Assembly (NCBI RefSeq): GCF_916618745.1
Contig: NZ_OU745373.1
Location: forward strand, 1,332,501-1,396,500
DNA: 64,000 nucleotides
Origin: Cardiobacterium sp. Marseille-Q4385
GTDB lineage: Bacteria > Pseudomonadota > Gammaproteobacteria > Cardiobacteriales > Cardiobacteriaceae
Reading direction: 5' to 3'
In this document: piece after piece, positions 42,265 through 50,036 of the stretch
Numbering within the stretch: the stretch's first letter is position 1
Layout of the letters: each line of letters opens with the position of its first letter
Made by a program: the position numbers and the translations under genes
The notes under the pieces: model-generated
Told to the model about the DNA's origin: nothing
The model's input: the letters and a program-made list of their open reading frames with translations, nothing else
Databases searched by the model: none

Positions 42265-43047
42265 ATGACCGACCACGACACCCCACCGCAAAGCGACGAC
42301 AAAGAAATGCCCATCGTCGAGCACCTCATCGAACTGCGTACCCGCCTACTGCGCATCATCTACGCCGTCGCCGGTGTTTTCGTCCTGCTCCTGCCCTTCC
42401 GCAACCGCGTTTACGAAACCTTCGCCCTGCCTGTGCTCAGCAGCCTACTGCCGGGGCAGAGCATGCTCGCCTACGACGGCATCGACATCTTCCTCACACC
42501 GGTGAAAGTCTGCCTATTTCTCGCCTGCCTGCTGACCATCCCGTGGATCCTCTACCAAATCTGGGCTTTCGTCGCGCCGGGCATGTACCGCCACGAAAAA
42601 CGCCTCGTCCGCCCCATCCTCATCTCCTCCACCATCCTCTTCTACACCGGCGTACTGTTTGCCTACTTCATTATCCTGCCCATCCTCTTCAGCTTCCTTG
42701 CCGGCATCGAACTCAAAGGCGTCGAATACAAACCGGACATCACCCAGTACATGTCACTCAGCCTGACCATGTTCATCGCCTTCGGTGCCGCCTTCGAAGT
42801 ACCGGTGGCGACCGTCATCTGCCTCATGCTCGGCATCGTCCGGCCCGAGACACTCGCGAAAAAACGTGCCTACGTCATCCTCGCCGCCTTCACCATCGGC
42901 ATGCTGCTCACCCCGCCGGACGCCATCTCGCAAACCCTGCTCGCCGTGCCAATGCTGCTCCTCTTCGAAGCGGGACTTTACATCGGCAAACGCCTCCTCG
43001 CCGCGCGCGAAGCGGATAACTCCCCGCCACCTGCCGCGAAACCCTGA
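42265..43047 (+). CDS. tatC: Sec-independent translocase subunit TatC
   Basis: 260 aa, six membrane helices. PIVEHLIELRTRLLRI is the invariant N-terminal signature; FLTPVKVCLFLACLLTIPWI and FVAPGMYRHEKR follow. It recognises twin-arginine signals. The ATG at 42265 is preferred: an upstream in-frame ATG (42223) lies inside the Correia-like element. tatC is split from tatAB by ~420 bases of repeats, so it may need its own promoter. Confidence 0.96.
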   Translation: MTDHDTPPQSDDKEMPIVEHLIELRTRLLRIIYAVAGVFVLLLPFRNRVYETFALPVLSSLLPGQSMLAYDGIDIFLTPVKVCLFLACLLTIPWILYQIWAFVAPGMYRHEKRLVRPILISSTILFYTGVLFAYFIILPILFSFLAGIELKGVEYKPDITQYMSLSLTMFIAFGAAFEVPVATVICLMLGIVRPETLAKKRAYVILAAFTIGMLLTPPDAISQTLLAVPMLLLFEAGLYIGKRLLAAREADNSPPPAAKP

Positions 43048-43653
43048 ATGCACATCGACGCCGACGGCTGGCTGGACGCTGCCAGCCGCTACCCCAGCCC
43101 GCACCACAACGAACGCCCCGACGTGGACGACATCAGCCTCCTCGTCATCCATAACATCAGCCTGCCACCTGACGAATACGGCGACCGCTACATTAGCGAC
43201 CTTTTCTGCGGCAGCCTGCCCGCGAGACGCCACGAACACCCCTACCTCGACAGCATCGCCGACCTGCGTGTCGCCGCGCACTTCCTCATCCTGCGCGACG
43301 GTCATATCCAGCAATACGTCCCCACCACCGCCCGCGCCTGGCACGCAGGCGAATCCAGCTACCATGGTCGCGCCAACTGCAACGATTACAGCATCGGTAT
43401 CGAACTGAACGGCAGCGATCATCATCCCTACACCCAGCGCCAATACCAGGCGCTCGCCGCCCTCAGTCGCGCCATCATGACGCGCCACCCGCGCATCACC
43501 GCGATGCGCATCACCGGCCACAGCGACATCGCGCCAAGCCGCAAAACCGATCCCGGCCCCGCTTTTAACTGGTATTACTACCGGCGCTGTTTGGAAGCTG
43601 CACACCATTCAGCCGTCAAGCGGCGTGAATACTGGCTCCGTCAAGCGGGATAA
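43048..43653 (+). CDS. ampD: 1,6-anhydro-N-acetylmuramyl-L-alanine amidase AmpD
   Basis: 201 aa. Zinc amidase (N-acetylmuramoyl-L-alanine amidase 2) motifs: LLVIHNISLPP, then VAAHFLILRDG, AWHAGESSYHG, CNDYSIGIELNG, and the late zinc residues ITGHSDIAPSRKTDPG. It recycles muropeptides in the cytoplasm. It begins immediately after the tatC stop. The last ~13 residues (AVKRREYWLRQAG) are encoded by copies of the 25-bp repeat, so the repeat has extended or replaced the C-terminus. Confidence 0.94.
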   Translation: MHIDADGWLDAASRYPSPHHNERPDVDDISLLVIHNISLPPDEYGDRYISDLFCGSLPARRHEHPYLDSIADLRVAAHFLILRDGHIQQYVPTTARAWHAGESSYHGRANCNDYSIGIELNGSDHHPYTQRQYQALAALSRAIMTRHPRITAMRITGHSDIAPSRKTDPGPAFNWYYYRRCLEAAHHSAVKRREYWLRQAG

Positions 43654-43840
43654 ATAATGGGTTTCCGCATATCTTCCCCCCATCCGCCGCTGCGCGGCAC
43701 CTTCCCCCGCAAGCGGGGGAAGGGATTTTTTGTGCATCTGAACGTCCGCCAAGCGGTGTAAATACCGTACCCGCCAGGCGGCGTCATTACTGAACCCGTC
43801 AAGCGGGATGACAGTTTTTGCTCGCGGATGAACGGGCAAG
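43612..43840 (+). repeat. Repeat cluster at the 3' end of ampD
   Basis: At least five ~25-bp units of the type CGTCAAGCGGCGTGAATACT, starting inside ampD and continuing to ~43815. The middle holds a piece of the longer repeat: CCTTCCCCCGCAAGCGGGGG at about 43703-43722, without the long hairpin found at 58 kb. Confidence 0.75.
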
Positions 43841-43866
43841 AAAAAACCCCGCAGGGTGGCGGGGTT
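43841..43866 (-). terminator. Terminator of znuA
   Basis: On the minus strand AACCCCGC / GCGGGGTT, 6-nt loop, then T-run, 14 bases past the znuA stop. Confidence 0.87.
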
Positions 43867-43879
43867 CGGCGAGGAGAAA

Positions 43880-44905
43880 TCAGGGCTTGAGGCAGCCGCT
43901 GAGATTGTCCGCAAGATTACCGAGCAGCTGCGCGTACATCGCCTTGCCGGCGGGAATATCCGCACCGACCGGATCCAGCACGGCGGTCTTCACCCCGCTT
44001 TCCTTCGCCAGCTTATCAACGATTTTTGCCGGGAATTGCGGCTCGCTGAAGAGACACACGACTTTGTTATGCATCAGCTGTTCGTGCAACTCGCCGATAC
44101 GTTTCGCACCGGGTTCATGTTCGGGATCCACGCGCACGGTGCCGACGGCGTTCAGTTTGTAATCCTGTTCAAAGTATTGGTAGGCGTCATGGAAGACCAT
44201 GAAGGGGCGTTTTTGCAGCGGCGCGAGTTTGCCGTTGAGCTCCTGATGCAGGGCGTCCAGCGCGGCGCGGCTTTTTTCTGCGTTTGCCTGGTATTTGGCG
44301 GCGTTATCGGGGTCAATCTTGCCGAGTTCGTCGGCAATGGCGGTAAGCAGCTGCTTGCTGCGCGTGGTACTCAGCCACAGGTGGGCGTCGTATTTGCCGT
44401 GATGGTGGCCGTCGTGATCGTGGTCATGTCCGTCGTGGTCATGCGCATGATCATGGTCGTGTCCGCCGTGCTCATGACCGTGATCGTGGTCGTGCGCATC
44501 GCCGTCATGATGATGGTCGTGATCGTGGCCGTCATCGTCATGATGGTGATGGCCGCCTTCTTCCCACAAGCCGCCATGCCGCGTCGGTAGCGGATACAGA
44601 TTGGGCAGGTTCAGCCATTCGATGCTGTGCACCTGCGGGCTTTTCTGCAAAAGCGGCGGGATGAAGGTTTCCAGCTCATGGCTGACATAGATGACCAGAT
44701 CGGCCTGATTGATCGCTTTCGCGTCCGACGGCTTCATCTGATAGCCGTGCGGTGAGCCTTGCCGGATAAGCAGTTCTGGTTCGGCGATGCCGTCCATTAC
44801 CTGGGCGGCAAGTGATTGCACCGGCTTGATGGTGGCGACGACTTTCGGTGCGGCCAGTGCCTGGCAGCTGATAGCGACGAGGGTAGCGAGGATGAGTTTT
44901 TGCAT
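43880..44905 (-). CDS. znuA: Zinc ABC transporter substrate-binding protein ZnuA
   Basis: 341 aa. Signal peptide QKLILATLVAISCQALA; then ATIKPVQSLAAQVMDG and GSPHGYQMKPSDAKAI (first zinc His), a very long His/Asp-rich loop (about residues 118-175, dozens of His), DAHLWLS, FHDAYQYFE and the C-terminal SEPQFPAKI. It captures periplasmic zinc for ZnuBC. znuB and znuC are not adjacent. GGAG precedes the ATG at 44905. Confidence 0.94.
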   Translation of the reverse strand: MQKLILATLVAISCQALAAPKVVATIKPVQSLAAQVMDGIAEPELLIRQGSPHGYQMKPSDAKAINQADLVIYVSHELETFIPPLLQKSPQVHSIEWLNLPNLYPLPTRHGGLWEEGGHHHHDDDGHDHDHHHDGDAHDHDHGHEHGGHDHDHAHDHDGHDHDHDGHHHGKYDAHLWLSTTRSKQLLTAIADELGKIDPDNAAKYQANAEKSRAALDALHQELNGKLAPLQKRPFMVFHDAYQYFEQDYKLNAVGTVRVDPEHEPGAKRIGELHEQLMHNKVVCLFSEPQFPAKIVDKLAKESGVKTAVLDPVGADIPAGKAMYAQLLGNLADNLSGCLKP

Positions 44906-44933
44906 GATGGTCTCCGTGATTAAGCGGTGCAAA

Positions 44934-44961
44934 ATCATAGCACTCCGGTCATTTTTTGCAA
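44934..44961 (-). promoter_or_regulatory. Sigma-70-type promoter of znuA
   Basis: On the minus strand TTGCAA, 16-base spacer, TATGAT; the -10 ends ~29 bases before the start codon. Confidence 0.6.
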
Positions 44962-44998
44962 CGGCATAACGTCATCTTTATCACGACAACCACGCGTA

Positions 44999-45010
44999 TT
45001 ATGGCCATAA
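44999..45010. promoter_or_regulatory. Palindrome upstream of znuA, possible operator
   Basis: TTATGGCCATAA is a perfect 12-bp palindrome ~40 bases upstream of the znuA -35. It could be a regulator site, but it is not a clear Zur box. Confidence 0.3.
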
Positions 45011-45102
45011 ATTTGTTTTTCTTGTCATATCTGCCAAATGGTGAACAGAACGCAAAAAAGCCCAAGCGAAGCCGTCCTGCGTTACAGCCGCGAATGCGCT
45101 GC

Positions 45103-45123
45103 AAAAAGCGCCCCGAAGGGCGC
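45103..45123 (-). terminator. Terminator of the Ter operon
   Basis: On the minus strand GCGCCC / GGGCGC around a 4-nt loop followed by TTTTT, shortly after the stop of the last vWA gene. Confidence 0.8.
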
Positions 45124-45130
45124 CGCCTGA

Positions 45131-45772
45131 TTACAAGACGATGTTGATTTCCGGCGGTGGCGGCGGCAAATCGTTGCCTGCCGTCGGGGCGCCGACGCTG
45201 ACGCTGCTGCTGGCAACCGCCGCCGAGACCCACTGGAAGAATTTGGCAAAGGCGCTGGCATCCATGGTGTCGAGCGAGGCGACGGTGTCGGTCAGTTGCC
45301 GCAGGTAAGAGGCATCGGCCTTCGGCCCGGCGGCGCAGGCGACGATATTGCCGAAGCCCAGCGATTTGATGACGGGGATGGCTTCGCTGTAGGCGAGTAG
45401 GTCGGTCGGTTTGCCGTCGGTGAGGATGATGAGGATGGGGCGCCAGTCACCTTTTTGTTCGCCGCTGGTCATGATGCGGTCGCGTTTGACGGCATGGGCG
45501 ATGTGTTCCAGCGCCGCGCCGAGGAAGGTCGCGCCGCTCTCGGGGCAGACAATTTCCGGCAGCACCACTTGCTCCAGCGGGGTCAGCGGCAAGACGTCCT
45601 TGATTTTGGAGTCGAAGGTGGTGATGGTGAGATAAACGCTTTCCAGTGCGTAGGGGTTCTGCCGCAGCGAGGCAAGCAGGGCATGCAGGCCGGTGTTGAC
45701 GGCTTCGATCGGCTCGCCGCGCATGGAGCCGGAGGTATCGATACAGATGTAGGTAAGCAGGCGTCGGGACAT
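45131..45772 (-). CDS. TerY-like vWA domain protein, copy 2
   Basis: 213 aa. A complete metal-ion-dependent adhesion site: CIDTSGSMRG (DxSxS), the Thr in SGATFLGAAL, and the Asp in LTDGKPTD. GFGNIVACAAGPKAD is a TerY-type stretch. It ends DLPPPPPEINIVL, almost the same tail as the other vWA protein of the operon. TerY-like proteins are partners of TerD proteins in tellurite/stress systems. It is the last gene of the operon, 179 bases after the second TerD gene. Confidence 0.88.
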   Translation of the reverse strand: MSRRLLTYICIDTSGSMRGEPIEAVNTGLHALLASLRQNPYALESVYLTITTFDSKIKDVLPLTPLEQVVLPEIVCPESGATFLGAALEHIAHAVKRDRIMTSGEQKGDWRPILIILTDGKPTDLLAYSEAIPVIKSLGFGNIVACAAGPKADASYLRQLTDTVASLDTMDASAFAKFFQWVSAAVASSSVSVGAPTAGNDLPPPPPEINIVL

Positions 45773-45951
45773 GGGGTTTCCTGTGGGTGGCGGGCGGTGG
45801 TCGATGGATCAATCCAAGAATCAGGCCGAGAAGGCAGCGTGGCGAAGACTGTACAGGGCGTATGGCGCGGGTTGCCATAAAATCGCATGGCGATTCTTAT
45901 GGGGATCCGCTCAGACGCGCCAACGCACGCAGATAGCTTCCCAGGTTGGTA

Positions 45952-46569
45952 TCAGTAGGGCAGGTAGTGTTTCAGCAGGTCAACAAAGCGGTCAGTGTCG
46001 TGGAAGTCGCCGATGGCGTTGAAGTGCCAGCCGTTTGCGCCGCGCTTCACGGTGGCGAAGGTCATGGCGCAGGCGCGATTCGTCGGGTCGCTGCCGATGT
46101 CGTAGCGGCAAATTTCCTGGCCTTTGCCATCCAGGGCGCGGATGTAGGCGCGGCGAACGCCAGCGAAGCTCTGTCCGCGTTCGTGGCCTTTGTAGATGGC
46201 GACGACAAAGAGGATTTGCTGGTAGCTGTCGGGCAGGGTATCCAGATCCACTTCGATTTGCTCGGCGTCATCACCCGCGCTGCTGCCGCTCTGGTTGTCG
46301 CCGGAGAGGCGCACTTTGCCGCTGGGGTGGATGAGCGAGTTGTAGAAGACGACGTCGCCGCCTTCCAGCGTCGGCCGGCCATTTGCGCCCGCTTTGCCGA
46401 GGTTGCGCACTTTGCCGTTTGCATCCAGCAGGAAGGCGACGGCGTCAAGGTCGTAAGCGGGGCTGCTTGGCGCGATGTCCCAGCCGAGGCCGATGGTGAG
46501 GCGGGAAAGGTCGTAGCCCGATTCTTTGCGCAGGCTGACGCCCTGGCCTTTTTGCAGGTTGATGGCCAT
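45952..46569 (-). CDS. TerD family calcium-binding stress protein, copy 2
   Basis: 205 aa. INLQKGQGVSLRKES opens the TerD domain, YDLDAVAFLLDANGKVRN is the first calcium loop, DVVFYNS and RLSGDNQSGSSAGDDAEQI the second, and FAGVRRAYIRALD follows. TerD proteins bind calcium and act in envelope-linked stress responses to tellurite, phage and colicins. It starts 2 bases after the vWA gene upstream. TerD/TerE/TerZ subtypes cannot be told apart by eye. Confidence 0.92.
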   Translation of the reverse strand: MAINLQKGQGVSLRKESGYDLSRLTIGLGWDIAPSSPAYDLDAVAFLLDANGKVRNLGKAGANGRPTLEGGDVVFYNSLIHPSGKVRLSGDNQSGSSAGDDAEQIEVDLDTLPDSYQQILFVVAIYKGHERGQSFAGVRRAYIRALDGKGQEICRYDIGSDPTNRACAMTFATVKRGANGWHFNAIGDFHDTDRFVDLLKHYLPY

Positions 46570-46571
46570 GT

Positions 46572-47207
46572 TTACAGCACGATGTTGAGTTCAGGGGGCG
46601 GCGGCGGCAGTTCGTCCAGCCCGCTGACTTCTTTGCCGCTTTCGATTTTCTGGCTGGAAACGGAGATGGAGGAGCTGACCCACTGGAAGAAGCTCTTGAT
46701 GGAGGTGGCGTCGGCGGTGTCGAGCGAGACGACGGTTTCGGTGATGCGTTTCAGGGTGGCGGTGTCCGCACTGGGGCCGGCGGCGCAGGCGACGAAGGTG
46801 CCGGTTTTCACGCCCCGGATGGCGGCGATGCCTTTTTCCAGGTCGTCGGTCGGCGCGCCGTCGGAGAGGAGGAAAACCACGGGTTTCCAGTCGCCTTTGA
46901 CTTCGGCGCTGCCTTTCACCACTTCGCGGTTGATGCAGTCGGCCAACAGGGTCAGCGCGGCACCGAGGGCGGTCATACCGCTGGCACGCAGATCAGGCAC
47001 CTGGAAGCTCATCAGTTCGGTGAGCGGGGTGAGCTGTTTGGCGTCGTTATTGAAGGTGATGACGGAGAGATAGGCAGTTTCCAACGCGTAGGGGTCTTGA
47101 CGCAGGGCGGAGACGAGGACTTGTAGACCGTTGCGCACGGATTCGATGGCTTCGCCGTGCATGGAGCCGGAGGTATCAACGAGGAGGTAAACGGGAAGGC
47201 GTCGCAT
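46572..47207 (-). CDS. TerY-like vWA domain protein, copy 1
   Basis: 211 aa. LLVDTSGSMHGEAIESVRNG gives DxSxS, ASGMTALGAALTLLAD the Thr, LSDGAPTD the Asp of the metal site. It resembles the downstream vWA protein throughout and ends ELPPPPPELNIVL. It lies between the two TerD genes. The TerD-vWA-TerD-vWA order points to duplication of a TerD-vWA pair. Confidence 0.9.
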   Translation of the reverse strand: MRRLPVYLLVDTSGSMHGEAIESVRNGLQVLVSALRQDPYALETAYLSVITFNNDAKQLTPLTELMSFQVPDLRASGMTALGAALTLLADCINREVVKGSAEVKGDWKPVVFLLSDGAPTDDLEKGIAAIRGVKTGTFVACAAGPSADTATLKRITETVVSLDTADATSIKSFFQWVSSSISVSSQKIESGKEVSGLDELPPPPPELNIVL

Positions 47208-47263
47208 GGGGTTTCCTTATGGGTTTGGGCGGAAAGGCAGCCGCCGGGGCTGCCTTGTGTGGC

Positions 47264-47842
47264 TTAAAGGTAGGGGACGATTTTCGGCAGGATAAGATCC
47301 GGCGTCGCACCCTGGCTGTTTTCGCCGATGGCGTGCATTTTCCATTCGCCGTTGTGGCGGTACACCTTCGCCATGATTTGTGCGGTGTGGTTGCCTTGCG
47401 CGGAGAGGTTGTAGCGGGCGATTTCTTTGCCCGTCTGCCCGTCCACCAGGCGGCAGTAGGCGTTTTCCACCTGGCTGAAATTCTGCCCGGTGTAGTTGCT
47501 GACCGTGAAGACCAGGGTTTTGACGTTGGCCGGGATACGGTTCAGGGCGACGGCGATTTGTTCGTCGTCCCCGTCGCCTTCGCCGGTGCGGTTGTCGCCG
47601 CTGTGCTGGACGCTACCGTCGCGGCTGGCCAGCTGGCCGAAATAGACGAGATCAATGGGGTTGTTGTTGTCATCGAAGATGAAGCAGGAAGCGTCAAGGT
47701 CGATAGACTGCTCACGGCCAAAGCCGAACAGGCCTTTTTTCTTGGCGACGTCCCAGCCGAGACCCATAACGACGCTGGTGAGCGTGCCGCCCGCTTCTTT
47801 TTCCAGAGAAATTTTCTGGCCTTTTTGCAGATTGACTGCCAT
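47264..47842 (-). CDS. terD: TerD family calcium-binding stress protein, copy 1
   Basis: 192 aa. AVNLQKGQKISLEKEAGG, SIDLDASCFIFDDNNN, QHSGDNRTGEGDGDDEQI and FSQVENAYCRLVDGQTGKEI are classical TerD signatures with both calcium loops intact. First gene of the Ter operon. The ATG at 47842 has GGAG five bases upstream; reading from a codon two earlier is possible. Confidence 0.94.
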   Translation of the reverse strand: MAVNLQKGQKISLEKEAGGTLTSVVMGLGWDVAKKKGLFGFGREQSIDLDASCFIFDDNNNPIDLVYFGQLASRDGSVQHSGDNRTGEGDGDDEQIAVALNRIPANVKTLVFTVSNYTGQNFSQVENAYCRLVDGQTGKEIARYNLSAQGNHTAQIMAKVYRHNGEWKMHAIGENSQGATPDLILPKIVPYL

Positions 47843-47888
47843 AAGCACTCCTTAATTGAGGAAGGTTGATGGAAAGAAAGCGCGGGCG

Positions 47889-47894
47889 ATTGTA
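47889..47894 (-). promoter_or_regulatory. Extended -10 promoter candidate of the Ter operon
   Basis: On the minus strand TGGTACAAT (TGn plus TACAAT), about 47 bases before the terD ATG. It overlaps the -35 region expected for the divergent PRTase promoter. Confidence 0.5.
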
Positions 47895-47910
47895 CCAGCA
47901 TTACCCCGCT

Positions 47911-47916
47911 TATAAT
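47911..47916 (+). promoter_or_regulatory. -10 element of the PRTase-TRSP gene
   Basis: TATAAT, 29 bases before the ATG at 47945; TTGTAC is a possible -35 but at only 15 bases spacing. Confidence 0.5.
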
Positions 47917-47925
47917 GCGCGCATT
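47914..47925. promoter_or_regulatory. Palindrome in the terD/PRTase divergent promoter region
   Basis: AATGCGCGCATT is a perfect 12-bp palindrome, flanked by TTAT and ATAA with one extra T. It overlaps the +strand -10 and lies just upstream of the minus-strand one, a position suited to a repressor of both genes. Confidence 0.45.
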
Positions 47926-47944
47926 TATAACCACTTACCCCGCC

Positions 47945-49045
47945 ATGCCCGCCTATTCCCTGCCCTACGGCACCCTGCATCTCGACATTGACCATGCCGA
48001 CCTGCCGCCGGACGACCTGTTTGCCCTCGGTGCCCGCGATAACCCGCGCCGCGCCTTCCTCTTCGTCAGCAAAGTGCTGGGCAAACACATCCCGGTGCCG
48101 ACCGCGACCCTCGCCCGTGTGCATCGCCTGCTTGCTGCGAAACTGCCCGCCGACCTGCCTGCCCCCGTGCTTTTCATCGGCATGGCGGAAACGGCGACCG
48201 CGCTGGCGCAAGGCGTCTTTGAAGCCTGGCTTGCCGCCCACCCGGCCACGCCCGCGCTCTACCTGCACACCAGCCGCTTGCGCGTCGCTGGCGCCGACAT
48301 CTGCCCCTTCGAAGAAAGCCACAGCCATGCCGCGCAGCAATGGCTGCACCTGCCCGCCGAGCGCAGTCTGCTCAATGCCGCACAAAGCCTGGTGCTGATT
48401 GATGATGAACTCTCGACCGGCAACACCTTCCGCGCCCTCGCATCTGCCCTGCGCCCGCAACTGCCCGCCCTGCGCACGGCGCACTGGCTCTCGCTCACCG
48501 ATTTCAGCCCGCCTGCCGCCGCTCGTGACGTGCAGCGCCACAGCCTGCTGCGCGGCCGCTGGCATTACGAAGCGACCGCTGCCGTACCGCCCGTTGCCGC
48601 TGTGCAGGAAGCGCCCATTACCATTGCCGACAGCGGCTTTGGCCGCCTCGGTATCCGCCAGGCGGTGCGGCTGGATTCCGCCGTTTGGGCGGAGACGGGC
48701 GACATCGGCGCGGGGGCACGCGTTCTTGTCCTCGGCACCGGCGAATTTATCCATCCACCTGCCGTCTTCGCCCGCGAACTCGCAGCGCGCAGCGGCGCGG
48801 ACGTGTATCTGCAATCAAGCAGCCGCTCGCCCGCACTTCCATGGGGCGCACTGCTGCACAAGCGCAGCTTCGCCGACCCCTACGACGCCGGCGTGCCTTA
48901 TTACCTCTACAACCTCGCCACGCCTGACGCCTACGACCACGTTTTTATCTGCCACGAACACCCCGCCAACGCGGCGTTGCGGGAAACCGCGGCAACGCTG
49001 GATGCGCGATTGCTGCATTTGCGCGCCAAGCGGGATGAAACCTGA
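47945..49045 (+). CDS. Phosphoribosyltransferase with TRSP-like C-terminal domain (Ter-associated)
   Basis: 366 aa. Residues ~1-200: a PRTase fold with the PRPP loop LVLIDDELSTGNTFRAL and an upstream ARDNPRRAFLFVSKVLGKHI. Residues ~215-366: a domain with DSGFGRLGIR, VLVLGTGEFIHPP and YLQSSSRSPALPWG, where SRSP stands where TRSP is usual, as in the PRTase/TRSP proteins of Ter biosynthetic modules. Divergent from terD across a ~100-base gap. It should belong to the Ter stress system; its product is not known. The last residues (RAKRDET) come from a repeat unit. Confidence 0.8.
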   Translation: MPAYSLPYGTLHLDIDHADLPPDDLFALGARDNPRRAFLFVSKVLGKHIPVPTATLARVHRLLAAKLPADLPAPVLFIGMAETATALAQGVFEAWLAAHPATPALYLHTSRLRVAGADICPFEESHSHAAQQWLHLPAERSLLNAAQSLVLIDDELSTGNTFRALASALRPQLPALRTAHWLSLTDFSPPAAARDVQRHSLLRGRWHYEATAAVPPVAAVQEAPITIADSGFGRLGIRQAVRLDSAVWAETGDIGAGARVLVLGTGEFIHPPAVFARELAARSGADVYLQSSSRSPALPWGALLHKRSFADPYDAGVPYYLYNLATPDAYDHVFICHEHPANAALRETAATLDARLLHLRAKRDET

Positions 49046-49245
49046 ATACTGACCTCGCAAGCGGCGTAAATACAGGGCTTTGTCGCTGCGCGGTTTTGTC
49101 CAACCCCCACCCTAACCCCTCCCCCATAAAAAAGGGGAGGGGCTTTTTTTGTGCGAGATTCACGTCCGGGACACGCCAAGCGGGATAAAACCTGACCCCG
49201 CCAAGCGGCGTGTACTGGGCCCGCCAAGCAAGATCAGGTCTATTT
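49026..49245 (+). repeat. Repeat cluster at the 3' end of the PRTase gene
   Basis: Five or so ~25-bp units (CGCCAAGCGGGATGAAACCT first, overlapping the coding end; later CCGCCAAGCGGCGTGTACTG). A strong hairpin lies between them: CCCCTCCCC / GGGGAGGGG with an AT-rich loop at about 49116-49138 and a T-run after it, which can terminate the PRTase transcript. Confidence 0.75.
49116..49146 (+). terminator. Terminator inside the repeat cluster after PRTase
   Basis: CCCCTCCCC / GGGGAGGGG with a loop of about 8 bases, then CTTTTTTT. Typical Rho-independent form. Confidence 0.75.
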
Positions 49246-49252
49246 GAAACGA

Positions 49253-49969
49253 CTATAACGGCAGCAGGCTGGCGCTGTCGAAGAGGCGAAAGCCGTCCGC
49301 ATCGTGGCAGAGGATTTGCCCATGTGGATGCCAGTCGCCGAGGACGTACACGCGCTTGCCGTCATCCAGCGGATGCACGGCGGGGCGGTGGGTATGGCCG
49401 TGGATGAGGATTTCTGCCTGCTGTTCTTGCAGGACGCGGTAGATGGCGGCGGGATTGGTGTCGGTGATGCGCGGTGCTTTGCGGCGGCTGCGTTTGCGGC
49501 TTTGCCCGCGCAGTTTTTCAGCGATAGCGAGGCGCAGGCGCGCGGGCAGGCGGTAGTAGAGGCGTTGCAGGCAGCGGCAACGCAGGATGCGGCGCAGGCG
49601 CTGGTAGCCGTGGTCATCGGTGCAGAGCAGATCGCCGTGTTCGATGAGGACAGTTTTGCCGCCGAGGCTCAGGCGGTAGCGTTCGGGCAGAATCCGCATG
49701 TGGGCTGCGCGTGCGTAGGCGTCGCCCAGGAGAAAATCGCGGTTGCCGTGCTGGTAATAGACGGGGCAAGGCAGGGCGGCGAGGGCGGCGGCGATGTCTT
49801 GTTGCAGGGGGCTCGCGAGGTCGTCGCCGAGGTAGTAGTCGAAGAGGTCGCCCAGGATGTAAACGGCGCTGGCGTCGCGGGCGAGGGCAGCGAGGGTGGC
49901 GCGGAAGGCGGCGGTGATGTCGGGCCGTTCGGCACTGAGATGGATGTCGGCGAGGAAGTATTCCGCCAC
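49253..49969 (-). CDS. lpxH: UDP-2,3-diacylglucosamine diphosphatase
   Basis: 238 aa (E. coli: 240). Metallophosphatase motifs: FLADIHLS (D-x-H), ILGDLFDYYLGDD (GDxxD), YQHGNRDFLLG (GNRDF), IEHGDLLCTDD and ILIHGHTHRPAVH (GHTHRP). It makes lipid X in lipid A synthesis. The start is a GTG at 49969 preceded by GGAA; upstream in-frame codons cross the ppiB terminator hairpin. Confidence 0.93.
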   Translation of the reverse strand: MAEYFLADIHLSAERPDITAAFRATLAALARDASAVYILGDLFDYYLGDDLASPLQQDIAAALAALPCPVYYQHGNRDFLLGDAYARAAHMRILPERYRLSLGGKTVLIEHGDLLCTDDHGYQRLRRILRCRCLQRLYYRLPARLRLAIAEKLRGQSRKRSRRKAPRITDTNPAAIYRVLQEQQAEILIHGHTHRPAVHPLDDGKRVYVLGDWHPHGQILCHDADGFRLFDSASLLPL

Positions 49970-49997
49970 GGGGGATTCCGGTTGGATGGTGGATAAG

Positions 49998-50020
49998 AAA
50001 GAGGCGGGCTGAAGCCCGCC
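49998..50020 (-). terminator. Terminator of ppiA-ppiB
   Basis: GGCGGGCT / AGCCCGCC on the minus strand with a two-base loop, followed by TCTTTCTT, just after the ppiB stop. Confidence 0.65.
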
Positions 50021-50036
50021 CCATGTTGGTGGAGGT

